Positions 16,907 through 24,614 are shown, counted from the first letter of the stretch. The stretch: 39,381 bases of DNA from JBDHRG01 sp039807445 (GCA_039807445.1 JBDHRG010000013.1:1-39381); one strand, 5' to 3'. Numbers and translations are program-made. The notes: a model not told the origin generated them from the sequence alone.

Positions 16907-18073
16907 CTATGACATCTCCGCGGCCTCGATCGCATAGATATGCGGCAGGTGGCGGGCGATGCAGGTCCAATCGGCACCTTCGTTGGCGCTGGCCCACACT
17001 TCGCCGCTGGTCGTGCCGAAGTAGACCCCCACCGGATCGTGGGCGTCGGCGGCCATCGCCTGGCGCTTGACCGTGAACCAGGCCTGGCTGGGCGGTAGTC
17101 CCCGATCCAGCCGTTGCCACGTCTGGCCCGAATCGCGCGTCACGTAAACCGCGGGCTTGCCATCCGGGCTCACCCGCGGCCACACCTCGGTTCCGTCCAT
17201 CGGAAAGACCCAGACCGTTTTCGGGTCGCGTCGATGAAGCACGATGGGAAAGCCGATGTCACCGACGTCCTTCGGCATGCTCTCGCCGATCCGCACCCAG
17301 ATCCCCTCGCGCCGATCCATCCGGTAGATGCCGCAGTGGTTCTGCTGGTACAGGACGTCGGGGGCCGCCGGGTGCAGCAACACGCGATGGGGATCATGGC
17401 CGTACTCGGGATACGGATCCGGCAGGAAGTCGGCGCGGCAGCCGGCATTCAGCGGTTTCCAGTCACCGCCCTGGTCGGTGCTTTCGAACACCCCGCCGCT
17501 GGACATGCCGATGTACAGGTGCCTGGCGTCGCGCGGATCGATCAGGATCGAATGGAGCTTCGGTCCGTCGGGCGTACCGTCCTGCTCACCTCCGGTCCAC
17601 GCCGGATACATCGGGTGATCGTTGAAGCCCGCGACCGACTCCCAGGTGTCACCGCCGTCAGCGGATCGGAACAGACCCTGCGGTGAGGTACCAGCGTACC
17701 AGACGTCCCGGTCGCCGGCGTGCCCCGGCGTGAGCCAGAAGACGTGGTCGACCACGCGCCCCTTCTCGCCTTCGGGTGCCTTCGGGAACGCCGGGGGCTT
17801 CGACGCCTCGGTCCAGCTCTGACCGGCGTCCGTCGACCGAAAGACCGTAGGACCGAGGTGCCCGGTGCGCGCGGCCACGAGCAGGGTGCGCCGGTCGCGT
17901 GGATCCAGCACCATGTGATGAACGATGTGACCGAGGAAGACGGGGCCTTCGGTCTTCCAGGAGCGCCGTCCGCTGTCCCCCTTCAGAAACCAGGCGCCTT
18001 TGCGGGTCGCGATCAGCAGCGTCACCGGGCCCTCGGCCGGGGAGGACGAGATCTCGGGATCGGGTATGCTCAT
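16907..18073 (-). CDS. BNR/sialidase-like beta-propeller repeat protein
   Basis: 388 residues with no signal peptide. Repeated Asp-box (BNR) motifs of the form S-x-D-x-G-x-x-W recur along the chain: STDAGQSW, SADGGDTW, STDQGGDW, TRDSGQTW and SANEGADW, alternating with blade strands such as RHLYIGMSSGGVF. This is a WD40/YVTN/BNR-like propeller (exo-alpha-sialidase superfamily). The catalytic Arg triad and acidic residues of true sialidases are not obvious, so enzyme activity is doubtful. A scaffold or Vps10-like role is equally possible. It shares a transcript with the MoaD-like gene. The start ATG at 18073 has GGAG about 7 bases upstream. Confidence 0.78.
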   Translation of the reverse strand: MSIPDPEISSSPAEGPVTLLIATRKGAWFLKGDSGRRSWKTEGPVFLGHIVHHMVLDPRDRRTLLVAARTGHLGPTVFRSTDAGQSWTEASKPPAFPKAPEGEKGRVVDHVFWLTPGHAGDRDVWYAGTSPQGLFRSADGGDTWESVAGFNDHPMYPAWTGGEQDGTPDGPKLHSILIDPRDARHLYIGMSSGGVFESTDQGGDWKPLNAGCRADFLPDPYPEYGHDPHRVLLHPAAPDVLYQQNHCGIYRMDRREGIWVRIGESMPKDVGDIGFPIVLHRRDPKTVWVFPMDGTEVWPRVSPDGKPAVYVTRDSGQTWQRLDRGLPPSQAWFTVKRQAMAADAHDPVGVYFGTTSGEVWASANEGADWTCIARHLPHIYAIEAAEMS

Positions 18074-18191
18074 GGTCTCTCCTCGGGGTTCCACTGAAAG
18101 CCCAGGGCAGCAGGTGCCCAAGTCGCCGACGGCTCGGGTCATCGCTCCACGGCGGAAGCAACCATCGTCGCGAGTCCGTCTCTGCCGGTGC

Positions 18192-18554
18192 TCAGATCCC
18201 TTCCCGCAGCCAGACCCAGGCGGCATCGGCTTCGGATGCATCGAAATACTTCACCGTCGCCTTGGTGAAGGGCTTCCACAAGGTGGCCATCCACTCTTCC
18301 CACTTGCGCTCGCCCACCACGGCGATGCGCTCGAAATCCGAGTAATGTCTGGCGCCGAACTTGATGTCGTCCCAGGCCGCGGGCAGGTCCCAGCCGTGGA
18401 AGTCGTCGAATTGCACGAAAAAGCGCACCTTGCCCTCGGCCAGCACGGCGGCCTCCGTCGCGGGTACGAGCGTCGCGTAGTCCGCGTCGTGCAGTTTTCC
18501 GCTGAACCTGAAGCCGATGATCTTCGGGGAGCCCGTCTGGAGTTGCTCGATCAT
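18192..18554 (-). CDS. SpoIIAA-like (STAS-fold) family protein
   Basis: 120 residues. The sequence IGFRFSGKLHDADYATLVPATEAA, the central VRFFVQFDDFHGWDLPAAWDDI and the later RIAVVGERKWEEWMA, with TVKYFDASEADAAWVWL at the end, match the SpoIIAA-like / DUF3478 family. Its STAS-related fold can bind small hydrophobic ligands and is often induced under stress. It stands alone, with 93 bases to the next gene on its 5' side and 118 on its 3' side. No partner kinase or anti-sigma factor is nearby. Function unknown. Confidence 0.78.
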   Translation of the reverse strand: MIEQLQTGSPKIIGFRFSGKLHDADYATLVPATEAAVLAEGKVRFFVQFDDFHGWDLPAAWDDIKFGARHYSDFERIAVVGERKWEEWMATLWKPFTKATVKYFDASEADAAWVWLREGI

Positions 18555-18648
18555 GGTGTCGTCCTTATCAAGAGTGCCTGAGGAGCAGGATCATGCGGCG
18601 TGCATCTTGCGCTCGCATGGATCGCCGAAGCAGGTCACATGTGTCTCT

Positions 18649-19212
18649 TCAGTCCTGGGCCTTGCATTTGAGCGATAGCGGCGTGTCGAGGCCGAGGGGC
18701 AGCTTCACCTCCAGGTTGGTCGTCGGCGTGGTAACTTTGACGTAAATGTCCAGGATGGGGTGATCACAGCTCGCCACGTCGTCGTCGCACTTCGGTGGCT
18801 TGCAGTTTCGCTGCATGCCGGGGCCCTCGCATCGCACGGAGAGCTTGACCAGTGCCGTGGTGACCGCCGGCGGCGCCCCGAACGAGCCGCTTGCTTCTTC
18901 GGGGACATCTTTCAGGATCAGCTTCGGATCGCCTTCGAATTTGCAGCACGGATGATTGGTCTCGCGCTGTCTGTCGTCGCGAACGATACAGTCGTCCTTG
19001 ATCTGCTTGCCGGTCAGACAGACCTTGCCAGCCGGCTTTTCAGCGGTTTTCTTGAAGACCTCCTCGAGGGCCTTCTTGAACACTTCCCTGGGCCTGATCT
19101 TCTCGCCTGCAATCGAAATTTCCTCGGGCAGGAGCTGGACAGGAGGGCTGGACACGATCATGGCCACTATCTTTTTTATGATGACGTCACCGAATTCGAC
19201 ACAGTCCGGCAT
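18649..19212 (-). CDS. Cysteine-rich hypothetical protein
   Basis: 187 residues that I do not recognise. Ten cysteines (4, 65, 75, 89, 90, 128, 137, 142, 149 and 183) are spread through the chain, including a CC pair and the cluster CKPPKCDDDVASCDHP. There is no signal peptide or membrane helix. The N-terminal third is helical (EVFKKALEEVFKKTAE); the rest looks beta-rich with Pro/Thr strands (VKVTTPTTNLEVKLPLGLD). Translation is well supported by an extended GAGGAGGTG ribosome binding site before the ATG at 19212. Metal binding or disulfides are possible. Local GC is below the window average, which suggests acquisition. Confidence 0.6.
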   Translation of the reverse strand: MPDCVEFGDVIIKKIVAMIVSSPPVQLLPEEISIAGEKIRPREVFKKALEEVFKKTAEKPAGKVCLTGKQIKDDCIVRDDRQRETNHPCCKFEGDPKLILKDVPEEASGSFGAPPAVTTALVKLSVRCEGPGMQRNCKPPKCDDDVASCDHPILDIYVKVTTPTTNLEVKLPLGLDTPLSLKCKAQD

Positions 19213-19455
19213 GATTCACCTCCTCAAGTGCACCCTATGAATATGAGGACATATCCGTTTTGAATCGCCTTGTCGTTCCCCTTGCTGCTCGCGCCAATCG
19301 TAGAGTGGGTCGCCAGATGTTCACCGCCGACCGATACGCCAAACCACGATCAGGCACAGCACCAGCCTCCATTCGAGGCCACGCCCGCCAGCTGCAGCGC
19401 TTCCATCCGGCGGCCGGTAGGGGCGGTGTGGAGAGGGCAGGCGAAACACCCGTCC
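19213..19455. other. Gene-free gap
   Basis: 243 bases between the Cys-rich gene and the oxidoreductase gene. Short open frames exist but none has a convincing ribosome binding site or recognisable product. The first 60 bases probably hold the promoter of the Cys-rich gene (AT-rich around 19240-19260). Confidence 0.4.
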
Positions 19456-20184
19456 TTACTCCGATGGGGCGGCTTTTGTACGCAGGGTCGGCTTCAAGAC
19501 CAAACCTTCATAGCGAGTCGTATCCGGACCGGGAATGATCGGTGCCGTTGCGAGGCTCCGCAGGCGCTCTCGATAGCTGCCCAAATAACCGATACGTTCT
19601 TCCTGACTGAGGCGCGACGGGCCATAAACCACAAAGGGTTCAATCACACTGAAGCCGACGAATCTCAGGATACCATGGTGGATAGGAAACAGAATCACAT
19701 CAATCGGGCCATATATGCCAATCTCGGAATAGGCTTGTGACGGTCCGCCGACCGTGACCGAGCACATGGCTCGTTTACCGGTGAACACGCCGCTATCGAA
19801 ATACTTGCCGCCACCATAGGTACGGCCTACTGCAAAAACACGATCAACCCACCCCTTGAGAATAGCGGGAAACCCGAGCCACCAGGTTGGAAACTGAAGG
19901 ATCAGAACGTCACACCAAGCGAGCTTGTCCATTTCCGCTTGAAGATCTGCAACGAAGCCATTGTGTTCGCTAGCGTGTACCTCTTCATCCTGTTGCTTCA
20001 AACGCGCCGGATCTTTGACTGTAACGAAATTTCGGCGATCCGAGACCGGATCGCACCCCATTTGGTAGAGATCGGAGACGACAACTTCGTGACCATCCGC
20101 CGCGAGCGTAACAGTTGCCTCGTGCGTCATCGCGCCGTTGAAACTCGTGGGTTCGTGGTGGGCATGGACAATGAAGATTCGCAC
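19456..20184 (-). CDS. NAD(P)H:quinone oxidoreductase-family flavoprotein (MdaB/NQO1-like)
   Basis: 242 residues with a flavodoxin-like fold. The N-terminal RIFIVHAHHEPTSFNGAM binds the FMN/FAD phosphate, and FPTWWLGFPAILKGWVDRVF (98-117) is the family signature. Members carry out two-electron reduction of quinones or other electrophiles. The start is GTG at 20184 with AGGAGAG upstream. GC is lower than in the surrounding chromosome. A 13-bp direct repeat lies 36 bases upstream of the start. There is no adjacent redox-sensing regulator, so the inducer is unknown. Confidence 0.85.
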   Translation of the reverse strand: MRIFIVHAHHEPTSFNGAMTHEATVTLAADGHEVVVSDLYQMGCDPVSDRRNFVTVKDPARLKQQDEEVHASEHNGFVADLQAEMDKLAWCDVLILQFPTWWLGFPAILKGWVDRVFAVGRTYGGGKYFDSGVFTGKRAMCSVTVGGPSQAYSEIGIYGPIDVILFPIHHGILRFVGFSVIEPFVVYGPSRLSQEERIGYLGSYRERLRSLATAPIIPGPDTTRYEGLVLKPTLRTKAAPSE

Positions 20185-20220
20185 GGGGCTCTCCTGAGTA
20201 TATTGGGGATACCTTCAAGA

Positions 20221-20233
20221 CGCCCAACAAGAA
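20221..20233. repeat. Direct repeat copy 1 (CGCCCAACAAGAA)
   Basis: This 13-bp sequence recurs exactly at 22083-22095. On the minus strand it contains GTTGGGC, which fits the integron core-site pattern GTTRRRY, preceded by TTAATTC. It lies just upstream of the oxidoreductase start. Confidence 0.55.
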
Positions 20234-20249
20234 TTAACCAAAGCGTAGC

Positions 20250-20519
20250 CTACGCAGCCTGAAGTGGTGCTAGCTCATTATCCTTCACGGGCGGCAAACC
20301 TAGCTTACTGAGCACATCATTGAGATCTGCCACGGTTACCTTCGTAGGAGCCGTAATCTCGATCCCAATAGGGTTTCCGTTTTGACCGAAATCGATAACC
20401 ATACCAGGTTCAGCTTTTAATGTACGGCAACTTTTTTCTCTGATCCCTCGTGGCAGATACAAATACGCGGCAATAGGCCGGCCATGACGGAACGTAACTT
20501 CTAAGTATGGCTCTTTCAT
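20250..20519 (-). CDS. DUF2283-like protein, probable antitoxin of a two-gene module
   Basis: 89 residues. The core EPGMVIDFGQNGNPIGIEI matches the DUF2283 signature (a V-x-D-x-x-x-x-G-x-x-x-G-I-E-I run). Such small proteins are often encoded right after DUF4258 proteins. The upstream DUF4258-like gene ends 1 base before this start, so the pair is co-translated. In this arrangement DUF4258 is the toxin-like partner and DUF2283 the antitoxin-like partner; this is from family context, not from motifs. Local GC is about 48%, well below the window, which suggests horizontal acquisition. Confidence 0.7.
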   Translation of the reverse strand: MKEPYLEVTFRHGRPIAAYLYLPRGIREKSCRTLKAEPGMVIDFGQNGNPIGIEITAPTKVTVADLNDVLSKLGLPPVKDNELAPLQAA

Positions 20520-20520
20520 A

Positions 20521-20730
20521 TCAATCGTCCCAAACAGGGTAAGCGGTCACAACCACAAGCAGCTTGTCAGCACTGTCCGGTTCGACAATAACCTCCCAGA
20601 TGTGTTCCTCATAGTACGATTCTATCACCCAACGACCCTCGACAATGTCCCGGCGATATGACCGGGCGTGCTCCAGCATCGTCCGCAAATCTACTTCATT
20701 GAACTGACGATCCTCCATACGCTTGAACAA
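20521..20730 (-). CDS. DUF4258-like protein, probable toxin of a two-gene module
   Basis: 69 residues from a TTG at 20730. The sequence FKRMEDRQFNEVDLRTMLEHA matches the DUF4258 opening (KRM..R......L), and WEVIVEPD with LLVVVTAYPV matches its beta core (BrnT/RelE-like fold). Homology-like sequence continues 19 codons upstream in frame (QRWPEWWDWELEFTPH) to an in-frame stop. The best-placed start for the full protein would be a CTG at 20785-20787 with GGGGG about 7 bases before it. The gene therefore either uses a rare CTG start or has lost its original ATG. It pairs with the DUF2283 gene at a 1-base gap. Confidence 0.68.
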   Translation of the reverse strand: MFKRMEDRQFNEVDLRTMLEHARSYRRDIVEGRWVIESYYEEHIWEVIVEPDSADKLLVVVTAYPVWDD

Positions 20731-20787
20731 GTGAGGAGTGAATTCCAGTTCCCAATCCCACCACTCTGGCCATCGTTGCTTTCTCAG

Positions 20788-21378
20788 AAACTACCCCCGA
20801 ACGTTAAGTTTTTCCAATATTCTATAGTCTTTTCTGAATCCGTGATATGGATCTTGCTGTGTCGAAAGAAATCAATAGGTTGAGCTGATTTTTCCTTCCC
20901 TCAACGGTTGAACAGAATCTGGCATAATCAATTATTTATTATTGTCTTTAAGTATTTCCGGCAAACCGTTTTGAAAAACGCGTGTGCTAGACGTCATGAG
21001 AGCGCCAAGGTTAGCTCCCGTAGGGGGGAGCAAGCGCCCCGTGCTTGCCCAGACCACCCCCGAGCCGACGCGGCAACCGACAACGGTAGGCAGCAAACTG
21101 CCCACCCTATAGTTGGCGTGGACGGCCAAGGGTAGCGGCAAGGCATTCAAAACGGACATGCGTGCATACTTATCGCAAGCGGACACGGATTCAGGTCTTT
21201 GTTATTGACGTTGTTGCTAACTTGCAGATCGCAGACGGCGTAGCCGGCTGTGGGATGTCCGGCTGAACAGCGGCTTAGGAGCCGTACCCGAACAAGTAGG
21301 TCAGTCAGCCGCTCGGCCGCAGACCGATAGAGCGGCCGATACCTTAAGGTGATGAATAACTTATTCCGCAACGGATCC
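20788..21378. other. AT-rich noncoding stretch with clustered hairpins
   Basis: No convincing gene in about 590 bases. The part next to the toxin-like gene (20800-20960) is strongly AT-rich and probably holds its promoter. From 21014 to 21106 there are three successive small stems: GCTCCC/GGGAGC (21014-21031), GCAAGC/GCTTGC (21030-21048) and GGTAGGCAG/CTGCCCACC (21085-21106). They look like an intergenic structured repeat or a remnant of a mobile element rather than coding sequence. Confidence 0.45.
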
Positions 21379-22035
21379 TTAGGCACCGCACGCTATCTTA
21401 AATCCGTATAGCGGCCCATCGGGTGACCTATTTGTATAGGTTACAAAGCAGTCCTTTCCAGTGTCAGTCTTGAAGTCCACCCGTCCCCCCGCTGCCATGC
21501 CTCTGCTTGAGCCGTTGACCACGATATAAAGCTCGCCAGCTCCAGTTTCACCAGTAACGCCGAATGACGTAGTGCGACCAAGGATCACGCCGTTGTTCTT
21601 TCGTAGCCAAAAGTCAGCCTGGCCCGATGCAACACCTGCTGGGTGTTGGAGCAAGGTCACATTTGCCTCAACTGCCTTTGCTTGCTGTTCAAGTTGTTTT
21701 AGGCGCTCGATGACCTCAGGCGGCAACTGCTTGGTAGCTGAGATCTCGATCGTTTCCCTAACTAATCCGAGTAGCGTATTTGATTCTGCACGAGTCTTCT
21801 CCGGCGCCATCATCAATGCGAAACGATTGGCTGCGTATGCTCCGCCGACTCCACTTATGACTGCTGCCAAGAGCGGTATGACTATTGACACTATCGTGCT
21901 GGTCTTCGTAGGCTCCGGAACATTCACTGTTTGGGAAATGTTCCCGCTGTTGCTTACGCTTCCTCCAGTCGCTGTTGCGCTATTCTTTGTTTGCCCGCTA
22001 TCTGATCGGGTTTCTGGGTCCGCTTTCTGTGTCAT
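21379..22035 (-). CDS. Single-pass membrane protein of unknown function
   Basis: 218 residues that I do not recognise. The order is a polar Ser/Thr/Asn-rich N-terminus (about 1-40, including SVSNSGNISQTVNV), one hydrophobic helix (about 45-70, VSIVIPLLAAVISGVGGAYAA), a helical, probably coiled-coil stretch (about 75-125, LPPEVIERLKQLEQQAKAVE), and a C-terminal beta-rich domain of about 90 residues (FGVTGETGAGELYIVVNG to YGFKIACGA). The ATG at 22035 has AAGGAG 7 bases upstream, which supports real translation. GC is low for the window. The neighbours give no function; a cargo gene of a mobile region is likely. Confidence 0.6.
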   Translation of the reverse strand: MTQKADPETRSDSGQTKNSATATGGSVSNSGNISQTVNVPEPTKTSTIVSIVIPLLAAVISGVGGAYAANRFALMMAPEKTRAESNTLLGLVRETIEISATKQLPPEVIERLKQLEQQAKAVEANVTLLQHPAGVASGQADFWLRKNNGVILGRTTSFGVTGETGAGELYIVVNGSSRGMAAGGRVDFKTDTGKDCFVTYTNRSPDGPLYGFKIACGA

Positions 22036-22082
22036 ACATAAACTCCTTCGGATGATGAGATGACTGCGAGATGAACTTGCGC

Positions 22083-22095
22083 CGCCCAACAAGAA
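22083..22095. repeat. Direct repeat copy 2 (CGCCCAACAAGAA)
   Basis: Identical to 20221-20233. It lies 48 bases upstream of the start of the membrane-protein gene, a placement similar to that of copy 1 before the oxidoreductase gene. Together the copies bracket about 1.85 kb of low-GC DNA. Confidence 0.55.
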
Positions 22096-22499
22096 AAATA
22101 GACGCAGTAACGTTCGTGCTACATCACGCACACGCCCCGCCAGTAAGTGGCGTTCACTAAGAAAATCAGAGCATTGCCGGAAATCAAGGGGCATATCGGC
22201 ATGGCTGAAGGCCGATGCGCACGAGGGGACCCACGCCTGGCCTGCCAGCGTGCGCGATACAGCGCGCGGCCAGTCTTCTGGCTTCTGTAAGCCATTGATC
22301 TACCTTTGTTCGTGGCAGGTGCCCGAAGGGACGCAGGAGCGATATACGGATGCGATCCTGTTCAGACCGGCAGGTGCCGCGATCGCTGGACCGGATGCAA
22401 GGCACGCACCGCAAGCGTGCGACCGGGACAGCGTGCTAGCCGGCCTGGAGGCCCGCGAACGCCGACGTCAGCGGCGCGGTCATCGCGGTGTCGAGCGTG

Positions 22500-22690
22500 G
22501 CGCCGGACGCTGAAGGTGCCGTTGAGTAGGCCCGCCAACCGGGTCGGCCGCGCCGGCGGTGTGAGGTCGTTGAGCACGACGGCCATCAGCGGGTACAGCG
22601 TGAACACGGAGCCGCCGAACAGCGTCAGGCCGGCCGTCCGTCGACGCCGCGGCGCCGAGGACGAGCGCGCCCAAGGCACCGCTGAGCGCC
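22500..22690 (-). pseudogene. Remnant of an MFS transporter gene
   Basis: On the minus strand one frame reads GALVLGAAAST and the next reads LTLFGGSVFTLYPLMAVVLNDLTPPA, both typical of the middle of a 12-helix MFS drug/sugar transporter. They sit in different frames over fewer than 200 bases, with no start, no stop in register and no other helices nearby. This is a short, frame-broken relic. GC is high here, so it belongs to older chromosomal DNA next to the low-GC patch. Confidence 0.5.
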
Positions 22691-22709
22691 GTGCCACCGG
22701 CAGCGGTGT

Positions 22710-22919
22710 GTGATCGCGTCCGCGCATAGGCTGCGATATGGTGCTGGAAACATCGCCGAGAAGGTTTCCGCCTTCAAGACCGAAGCCTATTTCCGCGAAC
22801 GGCAGGCGCATGGCGACCTGGTCGCTTTCGACGCCTGGCTGGCCGCCAGTCCGGACGCGCCGCCAGTGAAGGAGGATGAGTTGCCGGAACGAGTGCGGAG
22901 CGGCGAGTGTCGAGGGTGA
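22710..22919 (+). pseudogene. Small open frame or gene fragment
   Basis: 69 codons. The stretch IAEKVSAFKTEAYFRERQAH and the following DAWLAASPDAPPVKEDELPE has protein-like composition, with an acidic Pro-rich tail as seen in small antitoxin-type proteins. The first 13 residues look unrelated and no ribosome binding site is evident. It is probably the 3' part of a lost small gene. Confidence 0.25.
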
Positions 22920-23222
22920 TATCGGTCATCCTTGAAACCGCCCAGCGTTTGGTACAGGAGCAGCTTTGCACGACAGCAGCCGTCATTGCTGCGGCGCGGA
23001 GCGCCGGGATTCAGGCGAGTTCACCGGGTTATCTGTCGATGACCACCTCAAGACGTTCGTGGCTGCCTTCGCTGGTCACGTTGCCGCCGAAGCAGCACGG
23101 CCGGGCTGACGAAGACGCCCCGGCGAGCGGAGGCCGCCGGGGCGTCTTCGCAGGTCGATTGAGAGAGGCGGGAACGGGCGAAACCGCGTCGGTTTCAGCG
23201 TCAGGCTGTGCGGATGGCCGTG
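22920..23222. other. Gene-free gap before the purine block
   Basis: About 300 bases after the fragment, downstream of guanine deaminase. I see no recognisable coding sequence. A GC-rich inverted repeat, GAAGACGCCCCGGCG (23108-23122) with CGCCGGGGCGTCTTC around 23133-23148, could serve as a terminator or barrier for guanine deaminase. Confidence 0.45.
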
Positions 23223-24527
23223 TCAGTCGCGACGGTAGGCCGCCTCGCCGAGCACGTAGGTCGCGGCGACGTTGCGCTCGTCGCCGAGCGTGATCAGCGC
23301 GAACAGCTTTTCCGCCAGGCTGGTGGCGAAACCTTGGCGGCGCGCCTGCAGCGGCGTCGCCGCCCAGTCGAGCACGACGAAGTCAGCCTCGCGGCCCGGC
23401 TGGAAGCTGCCGATGCGGTCGTCGAGGTACAGCGCGCGGGCGCTGCCGAGCGTGGCCTGGTACAGCGCGCGCAGCGCCGGCAGCTTCTGGCCGATCAACT
23501 GCTCGACCTTGTACGCCTCGGCGAGCGTGCGCAGCATGCTGAAGCTGGTGCCGGCGCCGACGTCGGTGGCCATGCCGACGCGCAGGCCGGCTTCGCTCGC
23601 GGCGCGCAGATCGAAGCAGCCGCTGCCGAGGAACAGGTTCGAGGTCGGCGAGAACGCCGCGGCGGTGCCGGTCGCGGCCATGCGCTCGCGGTCCTGCTCG
23701 TCGAGCCAGATGCAGTGCGCGTAGACGGCGCGCTCGCCGAGCAGGCCGTAGCGGTCGTAGACGTCGAGGTAGCTGCGGCTCCACGGGAACAGCTCGGCGA
23801 CCCAGGCGACTTCGGCGCGGTTCTCGGCGACGTGCGACTGCAGGTACACGCCGTCGTGCTCGCGGTACAGCTTCGCGGCGGCTTCGAGCTGCGCCTCGGT
23901 CGAGGTCGGCGCGAAGCGCGGCGTGACCGCGTACAGCGAACGCCCGTGGCGGTGCCAGCGCTCGATCAGCGCCTTGCTCTCGGCGTACGAGCTCTCGGCG
24001 GTGTCGCTGAGGAAGTCCGGGCAATGGCGGTCCATCATCACCTTGCCGGCGATCATGCGCATGCGGCGCTGCTCGGCCGCCTCGAAGATCGCGTCGACCG
24101 ACTGCGGGTGTACGGTCGCGAACACCAGCGCCGTCGTCGTGCCGTTACGTAGCAGTTCCTCGGTGAAGAACGCGGCGACCGCACGCGCGTACTCGATGTC
24201 GGCGAAACGGCGCTCGGCCGGGAAAGTGTAGGTGTTCAGCCACTCGAGCAACTGCTCGCCGTACGAGGCGATCATGTCGGTCTGCGCGTAGTGGATGTGG
24301 GTGTCGATGAAGCCGGGCACGATCAGCTTGCCGCGGTGGTCGACCACTTCGACCGTCTCGGGTAGCGCCTTCAGCAAGGCGTCGGCCGGGCCGGCGCGCA
24401 CGATGCGGCCGTCTTCGACCAGCAGCACGCCGTCGGCGAAGTGCTCGGCCGCCGCGGGGTCGCCCGCCTCGCCGGGATCGCGCAGGAAGTGCAGGACTTC
24501 ACCGCGGTGGGCCTTCAGATCAGCCAT
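23223..24527 (-). CDS. guaD: Guanine deaminase
   Basis: 434 residues, the usual length of the amidohydrolase-type guanine deaminase. The metal-binding PGFIDTHIHYAQTDMIASYG contains H77 and H79, LQSHVAEN the third His, AHCIWLDE the fourth and ATDVGAGTSFSML the catalytic Asp region. It converts guanine to xanthine and ammonia, feeding the xanthine dehydrogenase encoded upstream. Start at ATG 24527. A TGGAAACGGTTTCCA palindrome lies 54 bases upstream and a terminator of the preceding deaminase gene separates the two, so guaD probably has its own promoter. Confidence 0.93.
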   Translation of the reverse strand: MADLKAHRGEVLHFLRDPGEAGDPAAAEHFADGVLLVEDGRIVRAGPADALLKALPETVEVVDHRGKLIVPGFIDTHIHYAQTDMIASYGEQLLEWLNTYTFPAERRFADIEYARAVAAFFTEELLRNGTTTALVFATVHPQSVDAIFEAAEQRRMRMIAGKVMMDRHCPDFLSDTAESSYAESKALIERWHRHGRSLYAVTPRFAPTSTEAQLEAAAKLYREHDGVYLQSHVAENRAEVAWVAELFPWSRSYLDVYDRYGLLGERAVYAHCIWLDEQDRERMAATGTAAAFSPTSNLFLGSGCFDLRAASEAGLRVGMATDVGAGTSFSMLRTLAEAYKVEQLIGQKLPALRALYQATLGSARALYLDDRIGSFQPGREADFVVLDWAATPLQARRQGFATSLAEKLFALITLGDERNVAATYVLGEAAYRRD

Positions 24528-24580
24528 CGCTCGTTCTCTCCGTCGTATTCGGCGCATCCCGGCGCCACAGGTCTGTGTTC

Positions 24581-24595
24581 TGGAAACGGTTTCCA
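24581..24595. promoter_or_regulatory. LacI/PurR-like palindromic operator upstream of guaD
   Basis: TGGAAAC-G-GTTTCCA is a perfect 7-bp inverted repeat around a single central base, in the guaD promoter region. Its form (AAAC/GTTT core) resembles LacI-family operators. The regulator is not identified. Confidence 0.5.
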
Positions 24596-24614
24596 CGATC
24601 GCCCGCCGGCCGAG

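Noticed and set aside
16907..18073. Calling the BNR protein an active sialidase
   Set aside because: Asp-box repeats are clear, but the catalytic Arg triad, Tyr and acid are not evident and there is no signal peptide.
20932..21186. 84-codon minus open frame in the low-GC region
   Set aside because: It spans the hairpin cluster, has no ribosome binding site and no plausible protein pattern.
20221..22095. Calling a full integron cassette array
   Set aside because: Only GTTRRRY-like halves are visible; no complementary RYYYAAC arms and no integrase gene are present, so it is reported only as a repeat and a finding.
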